Of a stretch of DNA of 64,000 bases, positions 37,834-46,416 are shown one piece after another. Made by a program: the position numbers and the translations under genes. This stretch comes from Phycisphaerales bacterium. Its GTDB lineage: Bacteria > Planctomycetota > Phycisphaerae > UBA1845 > Fen-1342. How positions within the stretch are numbered: the stretch's first letter is position 1; every line of letters starts with the position of its first letter. The DNA lies in the NCBI GenBank assembly GCA_016716475.1, contig JADJWG010000001.1, positions 372,001 to 436,000 on the forward strand, written 5' to 3'. The notes beneath the pieces were generated by a model, which searched no databases, was not told the origin of the DNA, and worked only from the letters and a program-made list of their open reading frames with translations.

Positions 37834-37861
37834 GGTGGGCAGCGGAGTACCGCAGCCCACC
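37834..37861. repeat. REP-like palindrome
   Basis: GGTGGGC and GCCCACC form a 7-bp outer stem, an A-A mismatch follows, then GCGG/CCGC closes on the loop AGTA. This 28-base hairpin has the size and design of REP elements moved by RAYT enzymes and lies just upstream of the RAYT remnant. Confidence 0.6.
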
Positions 37862-37876
37862 TACCCGCCTGCCTCG

Positions 37877-38620
37877 TCAATCGGCGAGTTCACCTACGAG
37901 TGGAAGCGCTTTGAGAACCGCAGCGCGCTCAACCTCCGTCAGGCGCTTACACACCAACCCAAGATCGAAATGCCATAGTGCCGAGTACTGTCCAACTGGT
38001 CGAAGGTCGTACCATTCGATATGACGGAGGTACGGCATATATTCTGCAATACAGAAGACCGCCGCGACCGGGTCGAGCCGCCGATCCAAGGATGCAGGAA
38101 TTCCTGATGCTCTAAGCATTTCCTCACCGTACAGCGATTCCACGGGTGGCGCTTGCTCGGCTGCGCGACACGCCTCCAACAGCGCCCCAAGACCGAACTC
38201 GCAGGACGCTGTTGCATACCTGGTTGCGCGCAGAAGTTCGGCATCCCGCGAAAGCAGTAGCGATGCCCCGACGAGTCCGCGCGACGCGACTCCAAATACT
38301 TCGGCCAATTGATCGTTCAGCTTCAGGATGCCTCGGGCGAGCGTCGATTCAATTGCGGCAGGTACAGCGTGCTCGTTTGTCAGCCATGATTGTACACTGA
38401 CCAATAGATGCGGATGCAAGTAGTTCAGGACCGTGGCATCGCCCTGCCGCATGAGCAGCCGCTGAATGCTCGCCGCAACTGCCCATACGGATCGCTCCCA
38501 CGCATAGCTGTTTAGGAGCTCGCACAGCTGGCGCAAGTCCATCGTCTTCCAGTCATCCTCGGTCGTCAATGCAGCAGCTCGCCGGATCGTCGGATCGGAT
38601 GTGATCTGCTCGAGAGTCAC
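37877..38620 (-). CDS. Hypothetical protein, candidate immunity gene for RHS module 1
   Basis: A 247-aa soluble, mostly helical protein with no family I recognise. It starts at a GTG (38618-38620) with GGAG nine bases upstream, only 24 bp after the stop of the RHS gene. Visible features: an Arg/Leu-rich helical N-terminal half (WKTMDLRQLCELLNSYAWER, ARGILKLNDQLAEVFGVA), and a C-terminal half with HIEWYDLRPVGQYSALWHFD. No signal peptide or membrane segment. Its base composition looks less GC-rich than the RHS core. A small unrelated gene directly after an RHS tip is the standard place of an immunity gene; this is inference from position. It could also be an unrelated cargo gene. Confidence 0.6.
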   Translation of the reverse strand: MTLEQITSDPTIRRAAALTTEDDWKTMDLRQLCELLNSYAWERSVWAVAASIQRLLMRQGDATVLNYLHPHLLVSVQSWLTNEHAVPAAIESTLARGILKLNDQLAEVFGVASRGLVGASLLLSRDAELLRATRYATASCEFGLGALLEACRAAEQAPPVESLYGEEMLRASGIPASLDRRLDPVAAVFCIAEYMPYLRHIEWYDLRPVGQYSALWHFDLGLVCKRLTEVERAAVLKALPLVGELAD

Positions 38621-39359
38621 AGACTGGCTCCATGAATGATCGCGTCAGGGTCCTGGGGCCTTTCGGCGTAGCTGCTGGCATATACGGGCGGCATCCTGGG
38701 TAACTTGCCAGAGCGGCTCCCATTGCGTGCCCCACTGCGTAGAGCAGTTGAAATTGTTCCTCAGACACTTCGCCAAAGCCTGGTATCCGTTGCGAAGGCC
38801 ATTGCAGTAGCCCAGCGTCTCCGTATAGTGATCAGCTCTAGTGAGGGGCGGCTCGCCAATCTGGGAGCGCGCTGCATTCAGTACTGCGATGTGCGCAGCA
38901 GTGCCAAACTGCTGCTGGTGCAGCGCTGCCGCCAAGTGGTTAATGAAGGTCGAAGTCTTCCAGTCCTTTCCGGGAGTTACAAGCAACATCCAGCTTCCTA
39001 GCGTTGTCGGCCAATAGCGGGCCGCACATGGGCAGTTGCAGGGTGCTGGCGGGATACGCCGAAGCGTAATATCACGCACTTCCGCCGCGCGGCGAATCTG
39101 CTCCGCAAGGAGGTATGCGAAGGTTAGTCCTAAGGCGACTTCGGGCGCGATGCCGAGGAGTCCAGCGCCTTCGGCGATGGTGCTGCTCGTAAGTACGATC
39201 TTCGGCGCGGACATCGTAACACTATCAATAAGACCGAGAGCGTCGATGCCTCCAACGGGACGATTTGACACAAACGTATAGAGTAACAGGCCTCCGCGTT
39301 CCTCTATCGGATCCCGCGACATCCACCTCCCGAACACCGGCTCGTAGTACCGGTACCCC

Positions 39360-39888
39360 CAGTACCCCAGCCCGGTCTCGTCGTCCCACTGCTTCGTGCT
39401 GAAGCGCCAGGTGTTCTCAGAAGCGTAGGCGCCTTCGGCCTTGGTCACGCCGCCGTAGGGGTCGTACTCGTAGTGGCCCACGATGGCGGCGGACGCTTGA
39501 CCGGCCGGCTGCGACCAATCCACCACCTGCCCCACGTTGCCGTTGGCGTCGTACAGGTAGACGTGGTCCACCGGGTCGGCCGGCGACGGACCGCCGGTCA
39601 CGTCGTACTTCCGCACGGCCAGCAGCCCGCCGATCGTCCCGGCCGATTCGAGCGAGTTCACCACGCCACCCAGGCCCGCGAGGTCCAGGCCCCAGGTGAA
39701 ACTCCGCAGCACGGCTCCACCGCCGCTCGCCAGCACGTCCGTCTCCAGCAGCAGCCGCCAGCCGGACCAGAGGTACTTGCGATCCAGCGACGGAGTACCC
39801 GCCCAGCCGCTCGCCTGCTCGTCCCACGGCGTCACGGTCTTCCGCACCCGCCGCCAGGACGAATCATACACGAAATCCACCCGGCTCG
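39360..39888 (-). repeat. RHS core direct repeat, copy in module 1
   Basis: About 529 bp encoding SRVDFVYDSSWRRVRKTVTP through STKQWDDETGLGYW. It is closely similar in DNA and protein to 43457-43985, offset by 4097 bp. The shared core followed by different tips is the pattern that lets RHS systems exchange tips by recombination. Confidence 0.85.
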
Positions 39889-40237
39889 TCCCGGCCGCCT
39901 CCGTGCCCTCGATCGGGCGCACCGTCACGAGCCGGTTCTCGGCGTCCCAATCATAGGCGGTGGCCGGTCCGGTCCAGCCAGCCGTGATCGCCGCGATAAA
40001 CATCGACTGGTCCGCGGTGGTCACGGTCCCGTCACCGTTCAGGTCGCCGTTGAGGGCCGGGCAGGTGAACGGCCACGTCTCGGTGCCGGCAAAGTACTTG
40101 ATCGCCTGGGTGAACAGCGAGAGGTCGGCGAAGTTCACGACCCCGTCGCAGTTCATGTCGCCCGCGAGTGACATCATGGTCAGGTTGCCGTCTTCATCAT
40201 GATAGTACTTCGCCTTCCCCGGGGCGCCGCCGCTGAT

Positions 40238-41656
40238 GAGGTAGCCTGAAATCTTGTGGAAATTGAGAACGTGGGGCATCCTGCTGGTGCGTTTGAAACG
40301 AGAGTCGTTTCCCAGGAGGAGCCCGATGGCTACTACAACCGGACGAGGATCGAGCGTCAAGCGGCGGGACGAGGCGGGGGCGGACGAGGCCGTGCAGGTG
40401 GTTCGGGACCAGGTCGAGGAACTGGCCCGGCTGGGGGCCCGGCAGATGCTGCTGGCGGCGTTGGAGGACGAGGTGAACGTCTACCTCCAGCGCGACCGGT
40501 ATCAGCGACAGGGCGAGTTCCGCGGCTACCGCAACGGGACCACGCCGCGGCGGCTGACGCTGGGCAGCGGCACGGTGCCGCTGGAGGTCCCGCGGGTGCG
40601 CGACATCCCGCCGGGCCAGGAGCCGTTCGAATCGAAGATCGTGCGCAAGTACCAGCGTCGCAGCGACACGATCGAGGAGACGTTCATGCGGCTGTTCATC
40701 GAAGGCCTGGCGACGCGGGACTTCGAGCCGGCCTTGCGGCTGCTGGCGGGGAACGACGCGCCGCTGTCGCCCAGCACGATCAGTCGGCTGACACAGCGGT
40801 TCCGCGTCGAGTACGCGGCGTTCGACCGGCAGGATCTGAGCGGCCGGAAGTTCGTCTATATCTGGGCGGACGGGATTTACCTGAAGGCCGGGCTGGGTAC
40901 GGAGAAAGCCTGCCTGATGGTGCTGATCGGGGCGGATACGGAGGGGCAGAAGCACTTGCTCGCGCTGCGGGAGGGGTATCGCGAGAGCCTGAGAGCTGGG
41001 GCGAGTTGCTGAAGGACTGCCGGCAGCGGGGTCTGAACGAGCCGGGCTGCTGGATCGCGGACGGGGCGTTGGGGCTGTGGGCGGCGGTGAACGAGCAGAG
41101 TCCGAACTCGGCCCAGCAGCGCTGCACGAATCACAAGACGATGAACGTGCTCGACAAGCTGCCGAAGGCCGAGCAGCCCGAGGCGACCCCGCGACTGCGG
41201 GCGATCTGGCAGGCGGAAAGTGAGGTGGCGGCGCGGAAGCTGGCGGCCGGTGTGATCGCGGACTTCCGTCGGGCGGGCTACGACCGGGCGGCGGACTGTC
41301 TGGGGACGATCTGGATCGCTGCCTGACGTTCTACGCGTTTCCGGAGCCGCACTGGTCGCACCTGCGGACGACGAACGTGATCGAGTCGCCGTTTGCGGGC
41401 GTACGGCTGCGGACGAACGCGGCCAAGCGGTTCAAGAAGACCAAGAGCGGCGTGTACCTGGTGCATCAGGTGCTGATGCGGCTGTCGCAGAACTGGCGGC
41501 ACTTGAAGGCGCGCACCTGTGTGCCCAGATACCGCTGCCGGAAGGAAAGAACCGCCGGGTGAAGACGAAGGTGAAGGCGAAGGCGAAGACCCATGCGGCG
41601 TGAACGAACGTGACGGATGCCCCAGATTCAATTTACACAGGACTTGACACTACCTC
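40238..41656 (+). mobile_element. IS256-like insertion sequence, 1419 bp, with exact ends
   Basis: The left end begins GAGGTAGCCTGAAATCTTG and the right end, read on the opposite strand, begins GAGGTAGTGTCAAGTCCTG; both continue with an AAATTGA block and then GGGGCATCC, giving imperfect terminal inverted repeats of about 40 bp. The element is flanked by an 8-bp target duplication CCGCTGAT (40230-40237 and 41657-41664), normal for IS256. It contains one transposase gene with at least two, probably three, frameshifts. It interrupts the RHS frame. Confidence 0.92.
40326..41603 (+). pseudogene. IS256-family (Mutator-type) transposase, frameshifted
   Basis: The ATG follows AGGAGGAGCCCG, a strong Shine-Dalgarno. 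The first piece reads GEFRGYRNGTTPRRLTLGSG, VPLEVPRVRDIPPG and KFVYIWADGIYLKAGLG (DDE Asp in ADG), up to LREGYRESL near 40992. A missing base then shifts the frame to SWGELLKDCRQRGLNEPGCW through NHKTMNVLDKLPKAEQPEA and AADCLG. A second missing base near 41302 leads to DDLDRCLTFYAFPEPHW and the Glu-containing TTNVIESPFAGVRLRTNAAK. A third shift near 41510 would extend the tail to a TGA at 41601. The enzyme is probably inactive unless these are sequencing errors. Confidence 0.88.
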
Positions 41657-41876
41657 CCGCTGATCGCGGCCGTCTCGTACTGGTTCAGGGCATTCGCCAC
41701 GTAGCCGATCGCGAGCTGGACGAGCTGGTCCTGGTCGTCGCGGTACTGCCGCTCGTGCGTGACCCGGTTCCCGACCGGGTCGTACACATAGCCCCAGACA
41801 TCGTCGCCGCGGTCGGAATCGGTCAACTCGTTGCGGTCATTGTACCCGAAAGAAAGAATTCACGCTTGTTCAGGGG

Positions 41877-42509
41877 CTAGACGCCTCCGTAGCGATCGTT
41901 AAATGTTCGCGCCAGTGCTCGAATCAGGTCATCCAACGGTGGCATCCACAGGTAAAATGGATTATCGTGAGAGATCAGGTCGATAGGGGCGCGATCGTCT
42001 GCGATGACCTTGAGGATCACCGCCATTGCATCGCCATCAACGACTTCGGCGACTTTGAATTGGACTGTGCAACCCACGACGACGGCTCGCCGTTGCACGC
42101 ACGAGCCGAGCAACCTGCGAGACTCAACCACGTAGTATCCGTCTCGCCGCGTTATCTCGATGCTCCACCTAGTGTTGGCAATGAGGAGCGCCGCACTCAG
42201 CGCAACCGCAATGACGATTGGCTCGGGCCCAATTGCATCGTCAAAGGCGAGTGCCGCAAGATTACCCGCAGCAAGCCCGAGAAGAAAGGCACTCATCCCG
42301 AGGTGAGGGCGTATGCACACCGAATCAAGAACACCTCGCTTACCAGTGCGCGTGCGAATGAACCCTGCGGCACCACGCTCACGAAGGACTCGCGCTGCCT
42401 TCATCTGCGAGTGCTTCGCCACGATGATCCCGATGGCACCGACCGCCACGCCTGCGATGTGCCATGCACCGCTTATATAGAACTCTATTGCGCCCGGCAG
42501 CCAGGGCAT
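41877..42509 (-). CDS. Hypothetical membrane protein, candidate immunity gene for RHS module 2
   Basis: A 210-aa protein from an ATG at 42509. Two hydrophobic hairpins are visible: WHIAGVAVGAIGIIVAKHSQ near the start, and MSAFLLGLAAGNLAALAFDD plus IVIAVALSAALLIANTRW in the middle. The C-terminal 90 residues are soluble and beta-rich (SIEITRRDGYYVVESRRLLG, VQFKVAEVVDGDAMAVILKV), recalling bacterial PH-like domains behind a membrane hairpin. No closer family is recognised. It lies 136 bp after the stop of RHS module 2 and 17 bp before the truncated start of the next RHS frame, the position of an immunity gene in a tandem RHS array. Function is inferred from place only. Confidence 0.6.
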   Translation of the reverse strand: MPWLPGAIEFYISGAWHIAGVAVGAIGIIVAKHSQMKAARVLRERGAAGFIRTRTGKRGVLDSVCIRPHLGMSAFLLGLAAGNLAALAFDDAIGPEPIVIAVALSAALLIANTRWSIEITRRDGYYVVESRRLLGSCVQRRAVVVGCTVQFKVAEVVDGDAMAVILKVIADDRAPIDLISHDNPFYLWMPPLDDLIRALARTFNDRYGGV

Positions 42510-42645
42510 TTCGGAGCCCCTTCTCTACGACTCTGTAGGTCGTAGTCTTCGAGACATCCAGATTTTTCGTGAGCAACCTGCGCCAACATGAAGGAGTTCG
42601 CACGACGCGTCGCTCGCCACACGGGAATCTCACTGCAACCCTGAT

Positions 42646-43986
42646 TTATGTGCCACCGATTGCGGCGAGCTGGCGTGGACTCGAGCACCAATATCGCTCG
42701 AAGGTGTGAGAATACCGGAAGAACTCTAGTAGCTCACCGCGACCGACCGCACGGGCGCTACTACACACTTGGATCGTCACACGTCCGTCCGACGCCGCGC
42801 ACAATTTGACTATCACGCAGCCCTCGACTATGCCCTCTACAACGAGTCCGGGCCCTTTGCCACGAAGCATGCCCCCGACGCAGCCCCTTCCCTCAATGCA
42901 TCCGTAGCCCGATCGGGTATCGCTGCACCCGTCCCAAAGAATCCCGACACTGCCTGAAACGCCCGCTGATGCAGTCCAGCCATAAGCCCAGTCGCCGACA
43001 CCGGGCGGTATATGGCGCAATTCCACGGCAAGCGACCAAGACTCGGAGCTACTAAAGCGGCATTGTCCAGCATGAAGGGTACCGGCGGGACAGCAGAACG
43101 AGCATTCCCGCTTCTGGAACAGCAATCGCACGCGAAGGCGCTCTGACAGCTTTTGCTTGAGCAGTGAAATGAGCCAATTGTCTCGGCCGCTGGGGGAGTC
43201 AAGACGAAATTCCCATCGCTCGCTGTGGCAGTTCGGAAATCGGGTGTCTGTGAAGAGGTCTCCGAGCGTTGGTCCGCCGCCGTATGCAGCCAGGCTTGGT
43301 TCCGGAATCCACCGATCCTCGTGGGTGAGGCCTGAGGCGTCAATCGCGTTGATACTACGATTGCCGCCAAACTGGTACAAGTGCGTTCCGCCCTCCTCCT
43401 CAATCGGATCCCTCGTCAGCCACCGCCCCATGCTCGCGGAGTACGGCCGGAAGAGCCAATTTCCCAGGCCCGTCTCATCGTCCCACTGCTTCGTGCTGAA
43501 GCGCCAGGCGTTCTCTGACGCGTACGCGCCATCGGCCTTCGTCACGCCGCCGTAGGGGTCGTACTCGTAGTGCGCCACGACGGCCGCGGCGGCCTGATTG
43601 GTCGGCTGCGACCAGTCCACCACCTGCCCGACGTTTCCCAGCGCGTCGTACAGGTAGACGTAGTCCACCGGATCGTCGGGCTCGGGCGCGCCGCTCACGT
43701 CGTACTTCCGCACCGCCAGCAGGCCGCCGATCGTCCCGGCCTGCTCCAGCGAGTTCACGGCGCCATTCAGACCCGCGAGGTCCAGGCCCCAGGTGAACTT
43801 CCGCAGCACGGCTTCCCCGCCGCTCGCCAGCACGTCCGTCTCCAGCAGCAGTCGCCAGCCGGACCACAGGAACTTCCGATCCAGCGCCGGCGCACTCGCC
43901 CAGTTGCTCGTGTTCGCATCCCACGGCGTCACGGTCTTCCGCACCCGCCGCCAGGATGAATCATACCCGAAATCCACCCGGCTCAA
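42646..43986 (-). CDS. 5'-truncated RHS tip module 2 (core plus variable C-terminus)
   Basis: A 446-codon frame. The N-terminal half is RHS core: SRVDFGYDSSWRRVRKTVTP, KFLWSGWRLLLETDVLASGG, KYDVSGAPEPDDPVDYVYLY, DALGNVGQVVDWSQP, HYEYDPYGGVTKADGAYASE and the junction GRWLTRDPIEEEGGTHLYQF to IDASGL. After LTHEDRWIPEPSLAAYGGG the sequence becomes a unique tip of about 230 residues rich in Cys and Gly (RECSFCCPAGTLHAGQCRF, GYGCIEGRGCVGGMLRGKG, GYSHTFERYW-like end). The nominal start is a TTG without a Shine-Dalgarno, and a TAG lies just upstream, so it is an orphan tip cassette rather than a full RHS protein. The tip family is not recognised. Confidence 0.75.
   Translation of the reverse strand: MSRVDFGYDSSWRRVRKTVTPWDANTSNWASAPALDRKFLWSGWRLLLETDVLASGGEAVLRKFTWGLDLAGLNGAVNSLEQAGTIGGLLAVRKYDVSGAPEPDDPVDYVYLYDALGNVGQVVDWSQPTNQAAAAVVAHYEYDPYGGVTKADGAYASENAWRFSTKQWDDETGLGNWLFRPYSASMGRWLTRDPIEEEGGTHLYQFGGNRSINAIDASGLTHEDRWIPEPSLAAYGGGPTLGDLFTDTRFPNCHSERWEFRLDSPSGRDNWLISLLKQKLSERLRVRLLFQKRECSFCCPAGTLHAGQCRFSSSESWSLAVELRHIPPGVGDWAYGWTASAGVSGSVGILWDGCSDTRSGYGCIEGRGCVGGMLRGKGPGLVVEGIVEGCVIVKLCAASDGRVTIQVCSSARAVGRGELLEFFRYSHTFERYWCSSPRQLAAIGGT
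43457..43985 (-). repeat. RHS core direct repeat, copy in module 2
   Basis: The second copy of the roughly 529-bp RHS core segment, matching 39360-39888 with scattered substitutions. Similarity stops at the 5' truncation point of module 2 and soon after the DDETGLG codons on the tip side. Confidence 0.85.
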
Positions 43987-44032
43987 CCCGGCTGATCCCC
44001 AATCGAAATCCTATCTCTCCGGGGCCGTTCCT

Positions 44033-45157
44033 CTATGGGTCCGGAGTGGAGGAGAGAATCGCTGCTTCGTGGAAAGCGTACCACGCGAACCACAGGGCGG
44101 AGACGCTATCCAGCGGGGTGCCATCAGGCGCGGTCGCCCAGGCGACGGCCGGCTTCGGCCGGTAGTGCAGGTGGACCGGTGTGCCACCGAGCTCGGTGGC
44201 CCAGCGGGCGGCACCATCTTCGCCCCGGGCCGTTGCGTGCGCGGCGATCTCCGCGAGGGCGACGCTATGCCAGCCGTCCGTGGTGAACACCGCGAGCACC
44301 GGGTCCTTCGGGGCGCGCGAACCGGCCGGCGGCAACGGGGTGACGGGAAAGATCACGTCGGCGGAGTCGAAGTATGGCTGGTAGGAACGCTTGTAGAGCT
44401 TGGCCTGGGTGCGCACCATGTCGAGGACGGTGGTGTCCGGGTGCTGTGCTTCCCAGTCGGACCAATGGGCCACCACCGCAGGGATGCGTTCCAGCGTGGC
44501 GCCGCGCGCGGCGGCAGGGCCGGTGACGGCACGAAACTGGAGCTGGCTCCAGAGACTCTCCTCGGTCGGGTCGGCGCGCCGGTCGTAGAGCAACTGATTC
44601 GAGTTGTAGAGCAGGCCGCTGATGCGAAACTCGAGCACCTCCGCGCCGACACGGCGGTCGAAGACGACGACGCTGTCACAGAGTGGGTGGTAGGTGACGG
44701 CGATGGGGCGGCCGCCGAGCGTGTCATTGGCGACCTCGTGCCAGGATAGCAGCTTGAGCGGGTAAGCACGGGCCGCACCGTTCACGACGACGCCGATGAC
44801 GCGATCGGTGGGGACGAGGAACTTCTGGTGCTGCGCCTTGCGGAGGTCACGGGAGAACTCGCGCGCTTCCTCGATCGTGAGTACGTGGGGATCGACGAGC
44901 GCGGCGATGCGGTCCTTCGAGAAGCCGGCCGCGACGAGCTCGTCGCGGGGCAGCAGGCAGGTCGTGAGGTCGAAACCGTACGAGGCGACATGGCGGCCGT
45001 CGCCGATGAGTGTCGGCCGTTGGAGCGCGCGCTGGCTCCACTGAATCACGACGAGGATGCAAACGATGGCGGCGAGCGCGAGCACCCAGCCCCCACTCCA
45101 GAAATCGAGCAGGCGGCGGGGTGGGAGGGGGGCGGCGGCCGGGTCAGGCGCGGGCAA
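44033..45157 (-). CDS. DUF3179 domain protein, membrane-anchored
   Basis: A 374-aa protein of the DUF3179 family, whose function is not established. The chosen start is a TTG at 45157 because GAGGAGG lies six bases upstream and the preceding codons overlap ctaB; ATG codons further upstream (45226, 45304) would force a long overlap. One N-terminal helix is seen (GGWVLALAAIVCILVVIQW). Family motifs: ALVDPHVLTIEEAREFSRDL, KFLVPTDRVIGVVVNGAARA followed by YPLKLLSWHEVANDTLGG, PIAVTYHPLCDSVVVFDRRV (Cys conserved) and SGLLYNSNQLLYDRR. The start overlaps the ctaB stop by 14 bases, so the two are coupled, which hints at a link to oxidase assembly (inference). Confidence 0.85.
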   Translation of the reverse strand: MPAPDPAAAPLPPRRLLDFWSGGWVLALAAIVCILVVIQWSQRALQRPTLIGDGRHVASYGFDLTTCLLPRDELVAAGFSKDRIAALVDPHVLTIEEAREFSRDLRKAQHQKFLVPTDRVIGVVVNGAARAYPLKLLSWHEVANDTLGGRPIAVTYHPLCDSVVVFDRRVGAEVLEFRISGLLYNSNQLLYDRRADPTEESLWSQLQFRAVTGPAAARGATLERIPAVVAHWSDWEAQHPDTTVLDMVRTQAKLYKRSYQPYFDSADVIFPVTPLPPAGSRAPKDPVLAVFTTDGWHSVALAEIAAHATARGEDGAARWATELGGTPVHLHYRPKPAVAWATAPDGTPLDSVSALWFAWYAFHEAAILSSTPDP

Positions 45158-46208
45158 GGCGGGCCTCCTCAAGTCGGCCGATGACGATGTCGCTCGCCAG
45201 CGGGCCGACCTCAGCCGCGGTGACATCGGGTGCGCGCCGCTCAACGCGGGGCGAGCCGGGCGAACTCGGGCCGGGGGACGCCGGTTGTACCTGCCGATCG
45301 ACAACCATCAAGCCAAGCAGCAGCGGCAGGTAGAGCACGCTCGCGAGAAAGACGCGGCGGGCAGCGGGGGCGGAGCGGGCGCGCTCCAGCACAACGCCGC
45401 AAACCAGAAAGGCGAGCCCGAGTAGCAGTGCCCCGACGGCGAAAAATGGCCCGGTTACGCCGTACAGCGTGAGCAACAACGGCAAGGGCAGCAGCAGCAG
45501 CGAATAGATCACCGTCACGCAGCCGGTGAGGTGGCCGGAGGGATCGAGCACGGGGAGCATGCAGAAACCGCCGCGCTCGTAATCCGCACGGTACATCCAG
45601 GCGAGCGCGAGCGAATGTGGAATCTGCCAGAGGAAGAGAATGCCCGCGAGTACCCACCCGGCAGTGGGGATCACGCCGCTGGCCGCGACAGCGCCGATCA
45701 GCGGCGGCAAGGCGCCGACGATGGCACCTACGAGCGTATTAAGCGGCGAGAGCACCTTGAGGGGCGTGTAAATCAGGACGTAGATGAGCAACGTGGCCAG
45801 CGCCAGACCGGCGGCGGCCGCATTCGTAGTTACCGCCAGGATCAGCGGGCCGGCGAGGCCGCAGGCCAGGGCGAACCGCAGGGCGCTGCCGCGCCGGACA
45901 CGGCCGGCGGGCAAGGGACGCGCGGCGGTGCGCTGCATGCGACCGTCACGCTCGACTTCGATCCACTGGTTGAGGGCATTGGCGCCAAAAGCGGATAAGG
46001 CGGTGCCGAGTACGGTCCAGCCGAGGGCCCCCCAGGCGATGCTCGGACCGCTGGCGAGGATGAACCCCACGCCGGCGCTGACCGCGACCATGAGACTGAG
46101 ACGGGCCTTGCTGAGTTCGAGGCAGATCGGCACCGTCAGGGCGGCGCGGCACGGCGCGTCGGCGGATGACCCGGTGTCGATACGCACGGTGGCGGTGGGG
46201 TCGGACAA
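45144..46208 (-). CDS. ctaB: Protohaem IX farnesyltransferase (haem O synthase)
   Basis: Adds a farnesyl group to haem B to make haem O for terminal oxidases; inner membrane. UbiA-family motifs are present: LELSKARLSLMVAVSAGVGF, NALNQWIEVERDGRMQRTAA followed by RPLPAG (Asp-rich prenyl-diphosphate site), and YTPLKVLSPLNTLVGAIVGA then PPLIGAVAASG. About nine helices. Start codon is uncertain: a TTG at 46208 with GGGAG upstream is used (354 aa); a GTG at 46226 is an alternative. It is divergent from ctaA and overlaps the DUF3179 gene. Confidence 0.92.
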   Translation of the reverse strand: MSDPTATVRIDTGSSADAPCRAALTVPICLELSKARLSLMVAVSAGVGFILASGPSIAWGALGWTVLGTALSAFGANALNQWIEVERDGRMQRTAARPLPAGRVRRGSALRFALACGLAGPLILAVTTNAAAAGLALATLLIYVLIYTPLKVLSPLNTLVGAIVGALPPLIGAVAASGVIPTAGWVLAGILFLWQIPHSLALAWMYRADYERGGFCMLPVLDPSGHLTGCVTVIYSLLLLPLPLLLTLYGVTGPFFAVGALLLGLAFLVCGVVLERARSAPAARRVFLASVLYLPLLLGLMVVDRQVQPASPGPSSPGSPRVERRAPDVTAAEVGPLASDIVIGRLEEARLARA

Positions 46209-46416
46209 GAAAGCACTCCCGTACACACGGTTGCAGATGTTCCCGATTGTAGTCGACGGCGGTGGCACTGGGGAGCGGGTTGGACGCCGTTTGCGGAGCG
46301 GCGCCCGGTGCCGCGGTATCGCCAAGCAGCGCGGGCGACTATCCTTCCGCAACGGCCGGACGTTCGTATACGTCCCGGAATCCCATCCTACCCCCGTGGA
46401 GTTCTGGACACCCGCA

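Larger units (their letters stand above)
38645..41859 (-). pseudogene. RHS-repeat protein with dockerin insertion, split by an IS256-like element
   Basis: One RHS coding frame read 41859 to 41657, then 40229 to 38645 once the insertion (40238-41656) and one target copy are removed. The upstream piece reads GYNDRNELTDSDRGDDVWGY, VYDPVGNRVTHERQ and ANALNQYETAAIS; the downstream piece continues GGAPGKAKYYHDEDGNLT. The frame is restored exactly. Between GNLT and YDWDAENRLVTV sits a pair of dockerin-type loops (GDMNCDGVVNFADLSLFTQA, GDLNGDGTVTTADQSMFIAA). The core continues to YRYYEPVFGRWMSRDPIEE and LGLIDS; the last about 200 residues are a variable tip with a hydrophobic helix and a Cys-rich part (PAPCNCPCAARYW). 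The 5' end is truncated: no start codon, and an in-frame TGA just precedes 41859. Confidence 0.85.
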
